Positions 10,756-23,208 of a stretch of 64,000 nt of DNA are shown piece by piece. Under the pieces are notes generated by a model. The model saw only the letters and a list, made by a program, of their open reading frames with translations, ran no database searches and was not told the DNA's origin. The DNA comes from Azoarcus indigens. GTDB taxonomy: Bacteria > Pseudomonadota > Gammaproteobacteria > Burkholderiales > Rhodocyclaceae. Position 1 is the stretch's first letter, and each line of letters starts with the position of its first letter. The stretch spans positions 62,001 through 126,000 of the forward strand of contig NZ_SNVV01000009.1 in the NCBI RefSeq assembly GCF_004361735.1. Direction: 5' to 3'. The position numbers and the translations under genes are program-made.

Positions 10756-10809
10756 GGAAAAGAATCCTGGCCGACGCGGATGGTCGGCCACGACTTTGAG
10801 GAGGGGCGA

Positions 10810-11055
10810 TCAGTTGCCGCCCTCACTCGGTTCCTGTTGCTGAATGGTTACCGGACGGGCAGGTACAACGGTGGAGATGGCATGCTTGTATACCATCTGC
10901 GTCACAGTGTTCTTGAGCAGCACGACGTACTGGTCAAAAGACTCAATCTGGCCTTGCAGCTTGATGCCATTGACCAAATAGATCGAGACCGGGACATGCT
11001 CCCGGCGCAAGGTGTTCAGAAAGGGGTCTTGTAGAAGTTGCCCTTTATTGCTCAT
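10810..11055 (-). CDS. hfq: RNA chaperone Hfq
   Basis: 81 aa. The Sm1 motif ([34 protein letters not shown]) and Sm2 motif with YKHAIS are intact, and the C-terminal tail is short, as in Betaproteobacteria. Hfq forms hexamers that pair small RNAs with mRNAs. The start is preceded by AAAGAGG. About 110 bases of A/T-richer DNA separate it from der and probably hold the promoter of the hfq operon. Confidence 0.97.
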   Translation of the reverse strand: MSNKGQLLQDPFLNTLRREHVPVSIYLVNGIKLQGQIESFDQYVVLLKNTVTQMVYKHAISTVVPARPVTIQQQEPSEGGN

Positions 11056-11164
11056 CGTTAAACCTCTTTATTTTGTGTTTATATGAATGTATCGGATTTC
11101 TTGCTGCACTGCCACATAGCAGTATGCAACGAAATCCCGGTGTGGGAATCGGGTTTTTCCGCAA

Positions 11165-12493
11165 TCAATTCTTGGTCGCGTAGGGATTGTGCGCGGTCCG
11201 GAACTGTATCCGCAAGGGCGTACCCTGGAGCTTGAAGGCCTCCATGAAGGTACGCTCCAGAAAACGCACATACGAGTTTGGAATATTCTCCAGAGCATTA
11301 CCGTGAATGACGATCACCGGCGGATTCATTCCCCCCTGGTGAGCATATCGCAGCTTGGGACGAGCGCTGCCATGACGCGGCGGCGCCTGCTTGGCTACGG
11401 CCGCCTGCATGGTACGCGTAAGCCGCGGGGTGGACAGATTTGCCATCGCTGCGGCATAAGCACCATCCACCGACTTCAGCAGGCCATTGATGCCCTCCGC
11501 CCTGAGCGCAGAAATCTGATGGAAGCGGGCAAATGACAGGAAGCCAAGCTTGCGCGCCATATCCTCTTTCAAGCGCTCCCGGCGGTAATCGTCCACCGCG
11601 TCCCACTTGTTGACCGCCACCACCAGCGCGCGACCGGTATCCAGCACGAAACCCGCGATGTGCGCATCCTGATCGGAAATGTCCTGCGCCGCATCCAGCA
11701 CGAGTACGACCACATTCGACTCCTGGATGGCCTGCAAGGTCTTGATCACCGAGAATTTCTCGACCGCCTCAAAGACCTTTCCACGACGCCGCAAGCCCGC
11801 CGTATCGATCAGCGTATAGGGCCGCCCGCCACGCTCGAAGGGTATCGCGATGGCATCGCGAGTCGTACCGGGCATGTCGAAGGCAATGACGCGCTCTTCC
11901 CCCAGCAGCGTATTGACCAGCGTGGACTTGCCGACATTAGGACGGCCGACGATGGCCACCTTGGGCCCCTTCTCGGCGGCGTCCTCGACGTCTTCATCTT
12001 CTGGGAAAGGCGCCAGTACGAGCTCAACCAGCTGCTTGATGCCATCGCCATGAGCCGCAGACACCGGCAACGGCGCACCCAGGCCGAGCGCATGGAAATC
12101 CGCCGAGACGATGGCGCGCTCTAACCCTTCCGCCTTGTTCACCACCAGGTGGACCGGCCGTCCTGCGCGTCGCAGTCGGGCGGCGATCTGCTCATCGTGC
12201 GGCGTCCGCCCTGCCCGGCCGTCCACCAGGAACAGCAACACATCCGCCTCGGCAATCGCCTGCTCCGCCTGCCTGGCCATCTCGTGCATGATGCCGTCCT
12301 TGGCCACCGGGTCGAAACCCGCGGTGTCAACGACCAGGTAATCCCGGTCGCCGACGCGCCCGACCCCGTAATGGCGATCGCGGGTAAGACCTGGCTGATC
12401 AGCCACCAAGGCATCACGCGTCTTCGTCAGCCGATTGAACAGGGTGGACTTGCCGACGTTGGGACGCCCGACCAGGACGATGGTAGGTTTCAC
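11165..12493 (-). CDS. der: Ribosome biogenesis GTPase Der
   Basis: 442 aa with two tandem G domains, each showing GRPNVGKST (near residues 8 and 183) followed by DTAGF or DTAGL and NKAE or NKWD, and a C-terminal KH-like domain ([14 protein letters not shown]). Der is an essential 50S assembly factor. It is the last gene of the rlmN-pilW-rodZ-ispG-hisS-yfgM-bamB-der run, identical in order to E. coli, 20 bases after bamB. Confidence 0.96.
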   Translation of the reverse strand: MKPTIVLVGRPNVGKSTLFNRLTKTRDALVADQPGLTRDRHYGVGRVGDRDYLVVDTAGFDPVAKDGIMHEMARQAEQAIAEADVLLFLVDGRAGRTPHDEQIAARLRRAGRPVHLVVNKAEGLERAIVSADFHALGLGAPLPVSAAHGDGIKQLVELVLAPFPEDEDVEDAAEKGPKVAIVGRPNVGKSTLVNTLLGEERVIAFDMPGTTRDAIAIPFERGGRPYTLIDTAGLRRRGKVFEAVEKFSVIKTLQAIQESNVVVLVLDAAQDISDQDAHIAGFVLDTGRALVVAVNKWDAVDDYRRERLKEDMARKLGFLSFARFHQISALRAEGINGLLKSVDGAYAAAMANLSTPRLTRTMQAAVAKQAPPRHGSARPKLRYAHQGGMNPPVIVIHGNALENIPNSYVRFLERTFMEAFKLQGTPLRIQFRTAHNPYATKN

Positions 12494-12513
12494 GTTCTTG
12501 TATCCGTTTCCGC

Positions 12514-13656
12514 TCAGCGCAACTCGTAGGCGGCGATTTCACCGTCGCGGCTCTGAGCGATGAATCCATTGCCATAGGGACGTAGATCCGCGGTGACCGC
12601 GCTGCTGTCGACCCGCACCCGGGCGGCGAAAGCACCATCTTCGCGCTTCAACAGGTGGACATAGCCTTCCAGATCGCCCACCGCCACATAGTCGCCCACG
12701 ATCAGCGGACGCCCGACCGCACGGCGCGCCAGCGCGTCCTGCTTCCAGATGCTGGCGCCGCTATAGACATCCAGTGCATTCACTGCATCCTTGTCGTCAG
12801 TAATCACCGCGAAGCGAGTATCCCTATCCATGCCCACGCTGCTGGAAAGTTCGCGGGACCACAACGAATTACCGTTGGAAGCGTCGAAGCAGGCCGCCCG
12901 CCCCTGGTAGGCCACGGCGCACACTTCACGTCGGCCGATCACCGGCGGGCCGACCACGTCGGCAACCCGCTCCAGTTCGGTAGAGCCCTTGGGCGTCGCC
13001 ACCGTCAGCTCCCACAGCGCGCCGCCGTTGGCCAGGCTTATCGCGACCAGCTTGCCGCCGGGAAAACCGGCCAGCGCAACGCCGCTCTCCAGCAGCACGC
13101 CAGCATAGGTCCGCAGCCCCAGCGGCGGATTGTTGCGTTGATAGATCCAGCGCCGCGCACCGTCCTTCGCCGACAGGGCAATCAGGCGATGATCCGAGGA
13201 ACGCACCACCACAACATCATCATTGACCGCAGGCGGCGCCAACACCTCGGCGCCGATCTGCGAACGCCAGCGCTCCGAGCCATTGGACGCATCATAGGCA
13301 ATGACGGCACCGCTGGCCGTGGCCACCACCGCCAGCTTGCCATCGCTACCGACACCGGCGGACAGCGGCGTCTTCGCACTCACTTTCCAGACCGCGCGCC
13401 CGTCTTCATAGCGGGCAATCTCGCCACCTTCCGCCGCTGCATAGACGGCAAAGCCAACCACCGCCGGCTGGAACACATAGTTCTTGGACTTGCCGATATC
13501 CACGCTCCAGGTCTTCGCCAACTGGGCCGACTGGGTGAAATCCACCAGCGGTGCGGGCTTGGGACCATCGCTGGCAAAGGGGTTCAGCGAGGAGCATGCG
13601 GTCAGCAGTGCCACCGGCACAGCAAGGGAAAGAGAGCGCAGAGAGACGGGGAACAT
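12514..13656 (-). CDS. bamB: Outer-membrane assembly lipoprotein BamB
   Basis: 380 aa. It has a signal peptide with lipobox LTAC (Cys about residue 21) and then repeated PQQ-like beta-propeller blades (for example [27 protein letters not shown] and [13 protein letters not shown]). BamB is the periplasmic scaffold of the BAM complex inserting beta-barrel proteins. It starts 3 bases from the yfgM stop, so the pair is cotranscribed. Confidence 0.94.
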   Translation of the reverse strand: MFPVSLRSLSLAVPVALLTACSSLNPFASDGPKPAPLVDFTQSAQLAKTWSVDIGKSKNYVFQPAVVGFAVYAAAEGGEIARYEDGRAVWKVSAKTPLSAGVGSDGKLAVVATASGAVIAYDASNGSERWRSQIGAEVLAPPAVNDDVVVVRSSDHRLIALSAKDGARRWIYQRNNPPLGLRTYAGVLLESGVALAGFPGGKLVAISLANGGALWELTVATPKGSTELERVADVVGPPVIGRREVCAVAYQGRAACFDASNGNSLWSRELSSSVGMDRDTRFAVITDDKDAVNALDVYSGASIWKQDALARRAVGRPLIVGDYVAVGDLEGYVHLLKREDGAFAARVRVDSSAVTADLRPYGNGFIAQSRDGEIAAYELR

Positions 13657-13659
13657 CGA

Positions 13660-14304
13660 TCAACCTTCCAGCGATTCGAGTTTTACGCGCACGACTTCGC
13701 GCAGGGTAGCGGCTCGTTCGTCATCCTGGCCGATGGCATCCATGGCGGCCTGATAGGCAACGCGGGCATCGGCAGACTTGCCTTGTGTGGCCAGCACATC
13801 GCCCTTCAGATCCTCGAAGCGGGCCTTGTACTGGCCAGCGGGAACCGGCTGCAGCCGGGCCAGCGCCTCATCCAGCGCGCCCTGCTGCTGCAGCACTGTC
13901 GCCAGGCGCAGGCGCGCGAGATCGCGCAGAGCCGGATCAGCACCCTTCTCGGCCGCCCACGCCAATTGCGCCTTGGCGTTGTCCAGTTCCCCCTTGTGGA
14001 ACTGCACGCCCGCGGAGAGCAGCGCACCCATTTGGGCATGAGTGGTGCCGGGATACTGGCCGATCAACTGACCGGCGGCATCGCGCGCCTTCTGCGCATC
14101 ATCATGTTCCACCGCCTGCTGGACCGCGAAGTAGAGCACACCGGCCTCGCCGGCCTGCTTGCCCTGGTACCACTGCCAGCCCTGCCAGCCGACCGCAGCC
14201 AGCGCCGCCACGGCGATCAGGCCAGTCACCCAGTTGCCGTAGTCCTCCCACCAACCCTTGAGCGCGGAGATCTGCTCCTGCTCCTCGAGGTCATACACCG
14301 CCAT
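13660..14304 (-). CDS. YfgM-type tetratricopeptide protein (SecYEG-associated)
   Basis: 214 aa. It has a short cytoplasmic N-terminus ([21 protein letters not shown]), one membrane segment ([21 protein letters not shown]) and a periplasmic helical TPR domain. The family associates with the SecYEG translocon and periplasmic chaperones. The ATG at 14304 lies inside the end of hisS (14-base overlap), which decides the start over longer readings. It lies between hisS and bamB as in E. coli. Confidence 0.88.
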   Translation of the reverse strand: MAVYDLEEQEQISALKGWWEDYGNWVTGLIAVAALAAVGWQGWQWYQGKQAGEAGVLYFAVQQAVEHDDAQKARDAAGQLIGQYPGTTHAQMGALLSAGVQFHKGELDNAKAQLAWAAEKGADPALRDLARLRLATVLQQQGALDEALARLQPVPAGQYKARFEDLKGDVLATQGKSADARVAYQAAMDAIGQDDERAATLREVVRVKLESLEG

Positions 14305-15604
14305 CGTTACCCTCTTCGTTCGTCGATTCGTCGGTAAAAAGCAGGTCAGCGACCGCTTCTGGCAAGCCTTCCAGGGAAACCCGCTGCTGGGCGCCCGCGC
14401 CACGCAACGGCTTCACGCCGACTTCGCCCGCCGCTGCTTCGTCTTCGCCGATGATCACGGCTACCGCAGCCGCGCTGGCGTCGGCCTTCTTCATCTGCGA
14501 CTTGAAGCTGCCGCCCCCGCAATGGAGCAGCGCGGCAAAACCATGGCCGCGCAGCGCCTCCGCCGCCCGGAAGGCCAAGCGCATCGCGGCTTCGCCCTGG
14601 TGCACCAGATAGACATCTGGCTGCACTTTCTCCGCCTCGCCGCCGCTTTCCTGCCACAGAGCCAGCAGACGCTCGACACCCATCGCGAAACCGGCAGCGG
14701 GTTGCGGCTTGCCGCCCAACTGGGCAACCAGCCCATCGTAGCGCCCACCCGCGCAGATGGTGCCCTGCGCACCCAGACGGGTGGTGACCCATTCGAAGAC
14801 GGTGCGGTTGTAGTAGTCCAGCCCGCGCACCAGGCGGTGATTCACCCGGAAGGGAATGCCGGCATCCTTGACCAGGGTTTGCACCGCGGCGAAATGGGTC
14901 AGGCTCTCCTCGCCAAGGTAGTCGGCCAACTTGGGCGCCTGTTCCACGATCTGCTGCAGCTCCGGGTTCTTGGTGTCCAGGATGCGCAAGGGGTTGGTAT
15001 AGAGGCGGCGCCTGCCGTCCTCGTCCAGCCGGTCCACATGCTGTTCCAGGTAGGCGATCAGCGCCGCCCGGTGCAGGGCACGTTCTTCCGCCGAGCCCAG
15101 GGAGTTGAGCTCCAGGGACACATCTTCCAGCCCGAGGTCGTCCCACAGCCGGGCGCACATGATGATGTGTTCGGCATCGATGTCCGGGCCGGCAAAACCC
15201 AGTGCTTCGACACCGATCTGGTGGAACTGGCGATAGCGGCCTTTCTGCGGCCGCTCATGACGGAACATCGGGCCGTGGTAGTAAAGCCGCTGCGGGCCGG
15301 AGCCGGCGATGAGGTTGTGCTGGATGGCGGCACGCACGCAGGAAGCGGTGCCTTCCGGACGCAGCGTCAGATGCTCGCCGTTCAACGCATCCTCGAAGGA
15401 ATACATCTCCTTCTCGACGATGTCGGTCACCTCACCGATGGCGCGCTTGAACAGCGGCGTCGGCTCAACGATGGGCATGCGTATGGGCCGGTAGCCATAG
15501 CTCTTCAGCCAGTCCCGCACGATGTCTTCAAAGTGTTCCCAGGTTTCGGCCTCGTCCGGCAGGATGTCGTTCATCCCGCGCAGCGCCTGCAAGGTCTGGC
15601 TCAT
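14291..15604 (-). CDS. hisS: Histidyl-tRNA synthetase
   Basis: 437 aa class II synthetase charging tRNA-His. Motifs seen: [10 protein letters not shown] near the start, motif 2 ([22 protein letters not shown]), histidine motifs [15 protein letters not shown] and CAGGRYDGL, motif 3 ([10 protein letters not shown]), then the C-terminal anticodon-binding domain. It follows ispG by about 36 bases and overlaps yfgM. Confidence 0.96.
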   Translation of the reverse strand: MSQTLQALRGMNDILPDEAETWEHFEDIVRDWLKSYGYRPIRMPIVEPTPLFKRAIGEVTDIVEKEMYSFEDALNGEHLTLRPEGTASCVRAAIQHNLIAGSGPQRLYYHGPMFRHERPQKGRYRQFHQIGVEALGFAGPDIDAEHIIMCARLWDDLGLEDVSLELNSLGSAEERALHRAALIAYLEQHVDRLDEDGRRRLYTNPLRILDTKNPELQQIVEQAPKLADYLGEESLTHFAAVQTLVKDAGIPFRVNHRLVRGLDYYNRTVFEWVTTRLGAQGTICAGGRYDGLVAQLGGKPQPAAGFAMGVERLLALWQESGGEAEKVQPDVYLVHQGEAAMRLAFRAAEALRGHGFAALLHCGGGSFKSQMKKADASAAAVAVIIGEDEAAAGEVGVKPLRGAGAQQRVSLEGLPEAVADLLFTDESTNEEGNDGGV

Positions 15605-15640
15605 CTGTATCCGTTTCGCTCTGTTTCGTTGCCGGGGGCC

Positions 15641-16888
<1,248 letters not shown>

Positions 16889-16889
16889 C

Positions 16890-17837
16890 TTATTGAACCG
16901 TCAGGCGGGCAACCGTGACCCGGGTGTGAGGGGCAAGGTCGACCGCCTTGCCCTGATATTCGAGGCGGACATCCTTGGCATTGCCCACCACCAGCGTGAA
17001 AGGTGCCTTGCCCTGCACGGTGCGGGTGACGCCGGCTGCGTTGGTGCCAGAATAGACCACCGCACCGGCGGCATCCCTGACCTCTACCCAGGACTCACCG
17101 CTGAAACTGAAGACCAAGCTGGCTGCATCCGTCGGCGCTGCGGCCGATGCAGTTGGCGCCGGAGTTGCCGTCGCAGGGACAGCCGGAGCGGGGGTTGCCA
17201 CCACCCCTTGTCCCTGTTCCGGCGACGCAGCCACCGGCGGTTGCGGGGCACCGGACGCCGGGGCCTGGAGCGGAGCGGGCGTTGCGGATTGCTGCGCCTC
17301 GGCAGCCGGCGCCTCGATAGGCTCGGTTGCCACACCTCCTTCGATCGGCGCCACCTCGGCGGACTCAGGAGCCACGGTCGCCTCTTCCGGCAGCTCCGTC
17401 TGGAACCAGTCGAAATACCAGCCCGCCAGCACCACCGCCAACAAAACGAAGAAAAGCACTGTCACCGGCTTGCTGCTGGTGCGCCGCCCCATCCCAACGG
17501 GCATTTCCCCGGTTGCGTTCGAAACCGGCGCCAACTCCACCGTCCCCGCCGATCCGCGCTGCTCCACACCGCCCAGCAGGGGCGCCGGATCCAGACCGAG
17601 GTAACGGGCGTAATTGCGCAGGAAACCGCGCGCAAAAGCCGGCCCCGGCAGCGCGTCGTGGCGGCCGTTCTCCAGCGCCTCGACTTGCCTGCGAGACAGC
17701 TTCAGCACCTGGGCAACGTCGGACAGGGTTTCGCCGCGCGCCTCGCGCGCTTGCCGCAGTTGTGCCCCGGCAAACTCGGCAGGCGTCATCTCGGACGTAA
17801 CGCCCGAGGGCTCGGGCGGAGACTGCATGGCACTCAC
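16890..17837 (-). CDS. rodZ: RodZ-like cytoskeletal/HTH membrane protein
   Basis: 315 aa. A cytoplasmic HTH domain ([30 protein letters not shown], about residues 28-57) is followed by a membrane segment ([21 protein letters not shown]), a Pro/Ala/Glu-rich periplasmic linker and a C-terminal DUF4115 domain. RodZ links MreB to the cell-wall elongation machinery. I prefer the GTG at 17837, which overlaps the pilW stop and has AAGGGAAG at good spacing; the ATG at 17828 is an alternative. Confidence 0.88.
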   Translation of the reverse strand: MSAMQSPPEPSGVTSEMTPAEFAGAQLRQAREARGETLSDVAQVLKLSRRQVEALENGRHDALPGPAFARGFLRNYARYLGLDPAPLLGGVEQRGSAGTVELAPVSNATGEMPVGMGRRTSSKPVTVLFFVLLAVVLAGWYFDWFQTELPEEATVAPESAEVAPIEGGVATEPIEAPAAEAQQSATPAPLQAPASGAPQPPVAASPEQGQGVVATPAPAVPATATPAPTASAAAPTDAASLVFSFSGESWVEVRDAAGAVVYSGTNAAGVTRTVQGKAPFTLVVGNAKDVRLEYQGKAVDLAPHTRVTVARLTVQ

Positions 17838-18637
17838 TCGTACTTCCCTTGCAACATCAACTGATATTCGGGTGAATCGGCAAAGCGGCTACGCAACTGC
17901 GCAGCGTAGCTCGCCTCGGCATCGCGGTGACCGAGGCGGCGTTCGGTCCGCAACCCCAGCCAGGCGGACGCAGCCGTCGGCTCCAGGGCCTGGTGGAGAC
18001 GGATCAGCCGGGTGCGCGCCAGTTCGTAATCCCCGCGGCGGTAAGCGATGCCCGCCAGCTCATACATCGCCCGCCCATTGGTCGGATCCGCCTCCACCGC
18101 CGAGGCGAACTGGGCCTCCGCCGCGCTGTCGTTCTTCAGGCGCAGCAGGCACAGGCCGGCGTTGGTATAGGGCCGAGTAGGATACCGGTAATAGGGGTTG
18201 CGTGCGGCGCGGTTGAAATAGGCCAGCCCTTCGCTCTCTCGCCCCTGCTGGCAGAGAAACCAGCCATAGCTGTTGCTGAAATCCGGATCGCCCGGCGCCG
18301 CCCGCAGCGCGCGTTCGAAGTTGTCCTGCGCCTGCGTCCGCTCATCCAGCAGCATGTAGATCAACCCCATCAAGTGATAGGCCGGGCCGTAGCCTGGGCT
18401 ATCCGAGAGGGCCGTCTTGGCCTCGTCCAGCGCGACGTCGTAGCGGGCGATCTCGATGTAGGCCAGCCCCAATTCCACATGCGCGCGAGCGCGCGCCTCG
18501 CCCTGGTTGGCGGGTGTGGTATCGGCCATCGGCCGGGAAGGTGCGGCCGCCGAGTCGCCCATCTGGCCGGGCCCCGTGGCGCAGCCGGCCAGCAAGGCGA
18601 CAGCAGCGATTGACACGATCGCGGCAAAGCGCGTCAT
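17834..18637 (-). CDS. pilW: Type IV pilus biogenesis/stability protein PilW (PilF)
   Basis: 267 aa lipoprotein with lipobox LAGC (Cys about residue 19) and TPR repeats ([51 protein letters not shown]). In type IV pilus systems this outer-membrane lipoprotein helps secretin multimerization. It overlaps rlmN by 4 bases and rodZ by 4 bases, the conserved order seen in many proteobacteria. Confidence 0.9.
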   Translation of the reverse strand: MTRFAAIVSIAAVALLAGCATGPGQMGDSAAAPSRPMADTTPANQGEARARAHVELGLAYIEIARYDVALDEAKTALSDSPGYGPAYHLMGLIYMLLDERTQAQDNFERALRAAPGDPDFSNSYGWFLCQQGRESEGLAYFNRAARNPYYRYPTRPYTNAGLCLLRLKNDSAAEAQFASAVEADPTNGRAMYELAGIAYRRGDYELARTRLIRLHQALEPTAASAWLGLRTERRLGHRDAEASYAAQLRSRFADSPEYQLMLQGKYE

Positions 18638-19764
18638 GAACGAACCTCCAGCGTCTGTTTGAGGCGCACGGTGCGCCGGGTCTTGTCCTGAACCTGGCCG
18701 GCCAGTTGGCCGCAGGCGGCATCGACGTCGTCCCCCCGCGTCTTGCGCGTCGTGGTAACGATGCCGGCGTCAATCAGGATACCCGCAAAGCGCCGTATGC
18801 GTTCCGGCGCGGAGCGCTGGAAACCGGAGTTCGGGAAAGGATTGAAGGGAATCAGGTTGAACTTGCACGGCACCTCGCGCACCAGTTCGATCAGTTCCCT
18901 GGCGTGCGCCGGTTCGTCGTTCACGCCTTCGAGCATTACGTACTCGAAGGTCACAAAATCCCGCGGCGCCTTGTCGAGATAACGCCGGCAGGCCGCCATC
19001 AGCTCGACCAGCGGGTATTTGACGTTGATCGGCACCAGCCGGTCGCGCAGCGCATCATTGGAAGCATGCAGCGACACTGCAAGCGCCACCGGGCATTCAT
19101 CGCGCAGCCTGTCCATCGCCGGCACGATGCCGGAAGTGGATACCGTGACCCTGCGGCGCGACAACCCATAGGCGTGGTCGTCCAGCATCAGCCGCAGCGC
19201 GGTCACCACATTGTCGAAGTTGGCCAGCGGCTCGCCCATACCCATCATCACTACATTGCTGATGATGCGGCCGTTGTCCTTGTCGCCGGCTTCCAGGCCG
19301 GCCTCCGCCTCGCGGGCGGCACCGAGGAGGTGGTTGGCCAGCCACAACTGGCCGATGATTTCTCCGGCAGAAAGATTGCGGTTGAAACCTTGTTTGCCAG
19401 TGGAGCAGAAAGCACAGTCCAGCGCACAACCGGCCTGCGAGGAAATGCAAAGGGTGCCGCGGTTGGTCTCGGGGATGAAGACCGTTTCCACCGCGTTGCT
19501 GTTACCCACGTCCAGCAGCCACTTGCGGGTGCCATCGGCGGAAACCGAATCGCGCACCGGCACTGGCGGGCGGATGGAGGCCTCTTCGGCCAGGCGGGCG
19601 CGCAACGCCTTGGCGACGTCGGTCATTGCCGCGAAATCCTTGCAGCCCTCGCGGTGCATCCAGCGCATCACCTGGCGCGCACGAAAGGGTTTCTCGCCTC
19701 GTTCCGCGAACCAGGCGATCAGACCATCCACGTCGAAGTCGAGGAGATTGACCGGGGTATTCAT
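18634..19764 (-). CDS. rlmN: Dual-specificity 23S rRNA/tRNA methyltransferase RlmN
   Basis: 376 aa radical-SAM enzyme that methylates C2 of A2503 in 23S rRNA and A37 of some tRNAs. The cluster-binding CALDCAFC motif (CxxxCxxC) is present, followed by [13 protein letters not shown] and the C-terminal [11 protein letters not shown] with the second catalytic Cys. The ATG at 19764 ([15 protein letters not shown]) matches family N-termini; longer readings have no support. Confidence 0.95.
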   Translation of the reverse strand: MNTPVNLLDFDVDGLIAWFAERGEKPFRARQVMRWMHREGCKDFAAMTDVAKALRARLAEEASIRPPVPVRDSVSADGTRKWLLDVGNSNAVETVFIPETNRGTLCISSQAGCALDCAFCSTGKQGFNRNLSAGEIIGQLWLANHLLGAAREAEAGLEAGDKDNGRIISNVVMMGMGEPLANFDNVVTALRLMLDDHAYGLSRRRVTVSTSGIVPAMDRLRDECPVALAVSLHASNDALRDRLVPINVKYPLVELMAACRRYLDKAPRDFVTFEYVMLEGVNDEPAHARELIELVREVPCKFNLIPFNPFPNSGFQRSAPERIRRFAGILIDAGIVTTTRKTRGDDVDAACGQLAGQVQDKTRRTVRLKQTLEVRS

Positions 19765-19848
19765 CTTCGTCAGCACCTTGTGACCCCAACGCAAACGGCC
19801 CGTTCGCACTCCGCAGGGGAGCCGAGACGGGCCGCCGGGATGAGTCGC

Positions 19849-20274
19849 TTAGCGGGAATAGACGTTCATGCCGGGGAAGAAGAAGGACACTTCCACGGCA
19901 GCGGTTTCGGGAGCGTCGGAGCCATGCACCGCGTTGGCGTCGATGGAGTCGGCGAAGTCAGCGCGGATGGTGCCCGGCGCGGCCTTCTTCGGATCGGTGG
20001 CACCCATCAGCTCACGGTTCTTGGCGATGGCGTTTTCACCTTCCAGCACCTGGATCATCACCGGGCCGGAAACCATGAAGGACACCAGATCCTTGAAGAA
20101 GGGGCGCTCCTTGTGCACGGCGTAGAACTGGCCGGCCTCCAGCTCGGACAGCTGCACCAGCTTGGCGGCGATGATCTTCAGCCCGGCGTCTTCGAAGCGC
20201 TGGTAGATCTTGCCGATGACGTTCTTGGCGACGGCGTCGGGCTTGATGATGGAGAGGGTGCGTTCGATGGCCAT
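19849..20274 (-). CDS. ndk: Nucleoside diphosphate kinase
   Basis: 141 aa, typical length. It transfers the gamma phosphate from ATP to other NDPs. The active-site His lies in NAVHGSD (about residue 117), with [18 protein letters not shown] at the N-terminus. ndk upstream of rlmN is a conserved gene pair. The 84-base gap before rlmN holds no clear terminator. Confidence 0.96.
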   Translation of the reverse strand: MAIERTLSIIKPDAVAKNVIGKIYQRFEDAGLKIIAAKLVQLSELEAGQFYAVHKERPFFKDLVSFMVSGPVMIQVLEGENAIAKNRELMGATDPKKAAPGTIRADFADSIDANAVHGSDAPETAAVEVSFFFPGMNVYSR

Positions 20275-20359
20275 GAAAAACTCCGGGGTGTTTGACAAAA
20301 CGCGGAATTTTAGCAGATTTCCGCTCAATGCCAGTGAGCGGCCGGAGCATGCGCAGCCT

Positions 20360-21013
20360 TCAGGCCCTCCCCTCCGCCGGCGCATTGCGCTCCTTCAGCC
20401 AGGCGATCACCACTGGCAGGATGGAGAGCACGATGATGCCGATCACCACGGTTGAAAGATTGTTCTTGATCACCGGGATGTTGCCGAACCAGTAGCCGAT
20501 CATCACCAGTGGTCCCACCCACAGTGCCGCACCCAGCACATTGAACATCACAAAGCGGCGATATTCCATGCGCGCCATGCCTGCCACGAAGGGGGCAAAG
20601 GTACGGACGATGGGCATGAAGCGTGCGATCACGATGGTCTTGCCGCCGTGCCGCGCATAGAAGGCCTGGGTGCGCTCCAGCGCTTTCTTGTTGAAGAAGC
20701 GGCTGTTCTCCCATTTCGACATCCGCGAGCCGAAATGCTTTCCTATCATGTAGTTGAGGGTGTCACCCAGCACCGCGGCAACGAACAGCAGCGGTATCAG
20801 CAGCACCGGATCCAGCCCGCCGCCGGCCGCCAGCGCGCCAGCCATGAACAGCAGGGAGTCGCCCGGCAGAAAAGGAGTGACGACCAGACCGGTCTCGCAG
20901 AAGACGATCAGGAACAGGATGCCATAGAGCCAGACGCCGTACTGCTCCAGCAGCATGGCCAGATAATCGTCCAGATGGAGCAGAAGATCGATGAAGAAGG
21001 TGACGATTTCCAT
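20360..21013 (-). CDS. DedA-family membrane protein
   Basis: 217 aa polytopic protein with DedA/SNARE-associated hallmarks: [32 protein letters not shown] and the basic [21 protein letters not shown]-type stretch near residues 133-150. DedA proteins are flippase-like transporters of undecaprenyl phosphate or phospholipids. The ATG at 21013 ([18 protein letters not shown]) is chosen because the upstream in-frame reading is not hydrophobic. Confidence 0.88.
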   Translation of the reverse strand: MEIVTFFIDLLLHLDDYLAMLLEQYGVWLYGILFLIVFCETGLVVTPFLPGDSLLFMAGALAAGGGLDPVLLIPLLFVAAVLGDTLNYMIGKHFGSRMSKWENSRFFNKKALERTQAFYARHGGKTIVIARFMPIVRTFAPFVAGMARMEYRRFVMFNVLGAALWVGPLVMIGYWFGNIPVIKNNLSTVVIGIIVLSILPVVIAWLKERNAPAEGRA

Positions 21014-21106
21014 GTAGGAGAGCCGAGGAAAATTTGGCTGATCATATCCCAACAGCCCCTGCGCCCCGCTACCACATGTCTCTCCGAACGTATCGCTCCG
21101 GAAAAG

Positions 21107-21134
21107 AAAAAACCCGGCACGAGACCGGGCTTGC
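21107..21134 (-). terminator. Terminator after dctM
   Basis: On the minus strand AGCCCGG-TCTCGTG-CCGGGT forms a stem followed by a TTTTTT run. It lies 22 bases downstream of the TRAP permease stop codon and ends the dctPQM transcript. Confidence 0.85.
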
Positions 21135-21155
21135 TCAGAGATCCAAGACCGTCCG

Positions 21156-22442
21156 TCAGGAAATCATTCCCAGGGTTCTCGGCAGCCACAGGGAGATTGC
21201 CGGCACATAGGTCACCAGCACCAGGAACACCAGCATGGAAAACAGCCACGGCCACACGGCTACGGTCAGCTCCGTGATCCCCATCTTGGTGATGCCGCTC
21301 GCCACGTACAGGTTCAGACCCACCGGCGGATGGCACAGACCGACTTCCATGTTCACCACCATGATGATGCCGAAGTGCACCGGATCGATGCCCAACGCGA
21401 TCGCGATCGGAAACAGGATCGGCGCCAGGATCAGCACGATGGACGAGGGCTCCATGAAGTTGCCCATCACCAGCATCAGGATATTGGCCATGATCAGGAA
21501 GCCGATCATGCCCACGCCGGTACTCATCATGAAATCCGTCATCGCCTGCGGAATGTTCTCGTGCGTCAGCAGGAAGGAGAACAGGGTGGCGTTGGTGATG
21601 ATGTACAGCAGCATCGCGCTCATGTTCGCGGAGTTCAGCAGGACCTTGGGCACATCCGAGAGACTCAGATCCTTGTAGATGAACACCGCGACGATGAAGG
21701 CATAGACCGCGCTCATCGCGGCCGCCTCCGTCGGCGTGAAGATGCCGGTGTAGATCCCGCCCATCACCACGACGATGAGGAAGAGCCCCCAGGCGGAATC
21801 CTTGAACGCCTTCGCCCGCTCACCCCAGCTCGCCTTCGGCAGCCGCGGGTAGCCAAATCGGCGCGCCCGGTTCCAGGTGGTGAAGCCGAGGAAAGCGGCC
21901 AGCATCAGGCCCGGAATCACGCCCGCCATGAACAGGGCGCCCACCGAGGTATTGGTGGAGACCGAGTACATCACCATGACGATGGACGGCGGAATCAGGA
22001 TGCCCAGCGCACCGGAGGTGGTGATGACGCCAGCGCCGAACTTGTTCGGGAAGCCCTGCTTCACCATGGCCGGCAGGATGATGGCGCCGATCGCCACCAC
22101 GGTCGCCGGGCTGGAGCCAGATACCGCTGCGAACAAGGCGCAAGCCACCACGCCACCCAGGCCGAGGCCGCCATGCCAGTGGCCGACCATGGAAGTGGCG
22201 AAGTTGATCATCCGCCGCGCCACGCCGCCATGCGTCAGGAAGTTACCCGCCAGGATGAAGAACGGGATCGCCATGATCTCGAACTTCTCGATACCGGTGA
22301 AAAGCTTCAGGGCCACTGATTCGATCGGCACCTGCGTCATGGTGAAGAGGAAAGTCAGCACCGTGAGGCCGAGCGAGATCGAGATCGGCATCCCGGTGAG
22401 CATCAGCACCAGGAGGATGATGAAGATGATGGCGGCACTCAT
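21156..22442 (-). CDS. dctM: TRAP transporter large permease DctM
   Basis: 428 aa, about 12 membrane segments. Family features include GTFPATVVAIG-like GSSPATVVAIGAI and the TSGALGILIPPSIVMVMY motif. It forms the Na+-coupled channel of a tripartite ATP-independent C4-dicarboxylate or related organic-acid transporter in the inner membrane. It overlaps dctQ by 4 bases. Confidence 0.93.
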   Translation of the reverse strand: MSAAIIFIILLVLMLTGMPISISLGLTVLTFLFTMTQVPIESVALKLFTGIEKFEIMAIPFFILAGNFLTHGGVARRMINFATSMVGHWHGGLGLGGVVACALFAAVSGSSPATVVAIGAIILPAMVKQGFPNKFGAGVITTSGALGILIPPSIVMVMYSVSTNTSVGALFMAGVIPGLMLAAFLGFTTWNRARRFGYPRLPKASWGERAKAFKDSAWGLFLIVVVMGGIYTGIFTPTEAAAMSAVYAFIVAVFIYKDLSLSDVPKVLLNSANMSAMLLYIITNATLFSFLLTHENIPQAMTDFMMSTGVGMIGFLIMANILMLVMGNFMEPSSIVLILAPILFPIAIALGIDPVHFGIIMVVNMEVGLCHPPVGLNLYVASGITKMGITELTVAVWPWLFSMLVFLVLVTYVPAISLWLPRTLGMIS

Positions 22443-23143
22443 TGCTTGTCTCCCTTGCCGGCATCCTTGTCTTCGCCGATCTGCTTGTGCTTGAGGTCGT
22501 GCGGGTGCAGGTTGTCGCTCATGTCATAGGGGTTGGCGTCGGCCGGCAGGTACTCCTCGTCGATGCCATCCACATGACCGTGGTCGTGATGCGGCAACTC
22601 GCCGGTCTTCCAGAAACTCCACATGACCTGCAGGAAGCGGAAGCACATCAGATAGGACCCCAGCGGCACCGCGGCATAGACCATCCAGGTCGGCCATTCC
22701 AGGTCAGGCGTGACCGGACCTTCATACAGACCATCCTGCGCGATGCCGAACCAGTGGTAGATCTGATAATGAGCGCCGTTCTCCCAGACGAAGGTCGCAC
22801 CCAGGGTGCCGACGATTGCAGTAAACAACGCACCAGCGCCCAGACCGAAAAGGATGAAGCGACCGCGGTTTTCTGTGCTCAGACGGTTGATGAGCACATC
22901 GACGCCGACGTGGATGCCGGTGCGCACGCCATAGGCGGCGCCGAACTTCGCCATCCACACGAACATGATGATGGTCAGCTCCTGGGCCCAGCCCATATTG
23001 ATGGACAGCAGCATGTCCTGCAGCGCAGGGTAGTCGATGCCTGTGCCATAGCGGTGCAACACGGAGACGAAGATGATGACTGTCGCCGCCCCCATGAGGA
23101 GGGCGATGAGCCATTCCTCGAGGTGGTCGAGTACTTTGAGCAT
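22439..23143 (-). CDS. dctQ: TRAP transporter small permease DctQ
   Basis: 234 aa with four membrane segments (LIALLMGAATVIIFVSVLHRY at the start, and ELTIIMFVWMAKFG containing the conserved W-x-x-K/R-like signature) and an unusually long charged C-terminal tail (about 50 residues rich in His and Asp, HDHGHVDGIDEEYL). It partners DctM. A His/Asp-rich tail is not a normal part of the family fold and might bind metal, which is only an inference. Confidence 0.9.
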   Translation of the reverse strand: MLKVLDHLEEWLIALLMGAATVIIFVSVLHRYGTGIDYPALQDMLLSINMGWAQELTIIMFVWMAKFGAAYGVRTGIHVGVDVLINRLSTENRGRFILFGLGAGALFTAIVGTLGATFVWENGAHYQIYHWFGIAQDGLYEGPVTPDLEWPTWMVYAAVPLGSYLMCFRFLQVMWSFWKTGELPHHDHGHVDGIDEEYLPADANPYDMSDNLHPHDLKHKQIGEDKDAGKGDKQ

Positions 23144-23158
23144 GGAATTCTCCCGTCA

Positions 23159-23194
23159 CGAAAACGCCCGCCGGATTGAGGGCCGGCGGGCGTT
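23159..23194 (-). terminator. Hairpin between dctP and dctQ
   Basis: A 12-bp perfect inverted repeat (aacgcccgccgg ... ccggcgggcgtt) with an 8-base loop lies 16 bases after the dctP stop and before dctQ. Such hairpins in TRAP operons stabilise the binding-protein mRNA and reduce permease expression; the T run on the minus strand is short, so partial read-through is likely. Confidence 0.7.
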
Positions 23195-23208
23195 CAAGGG
23201 ATGGCGGA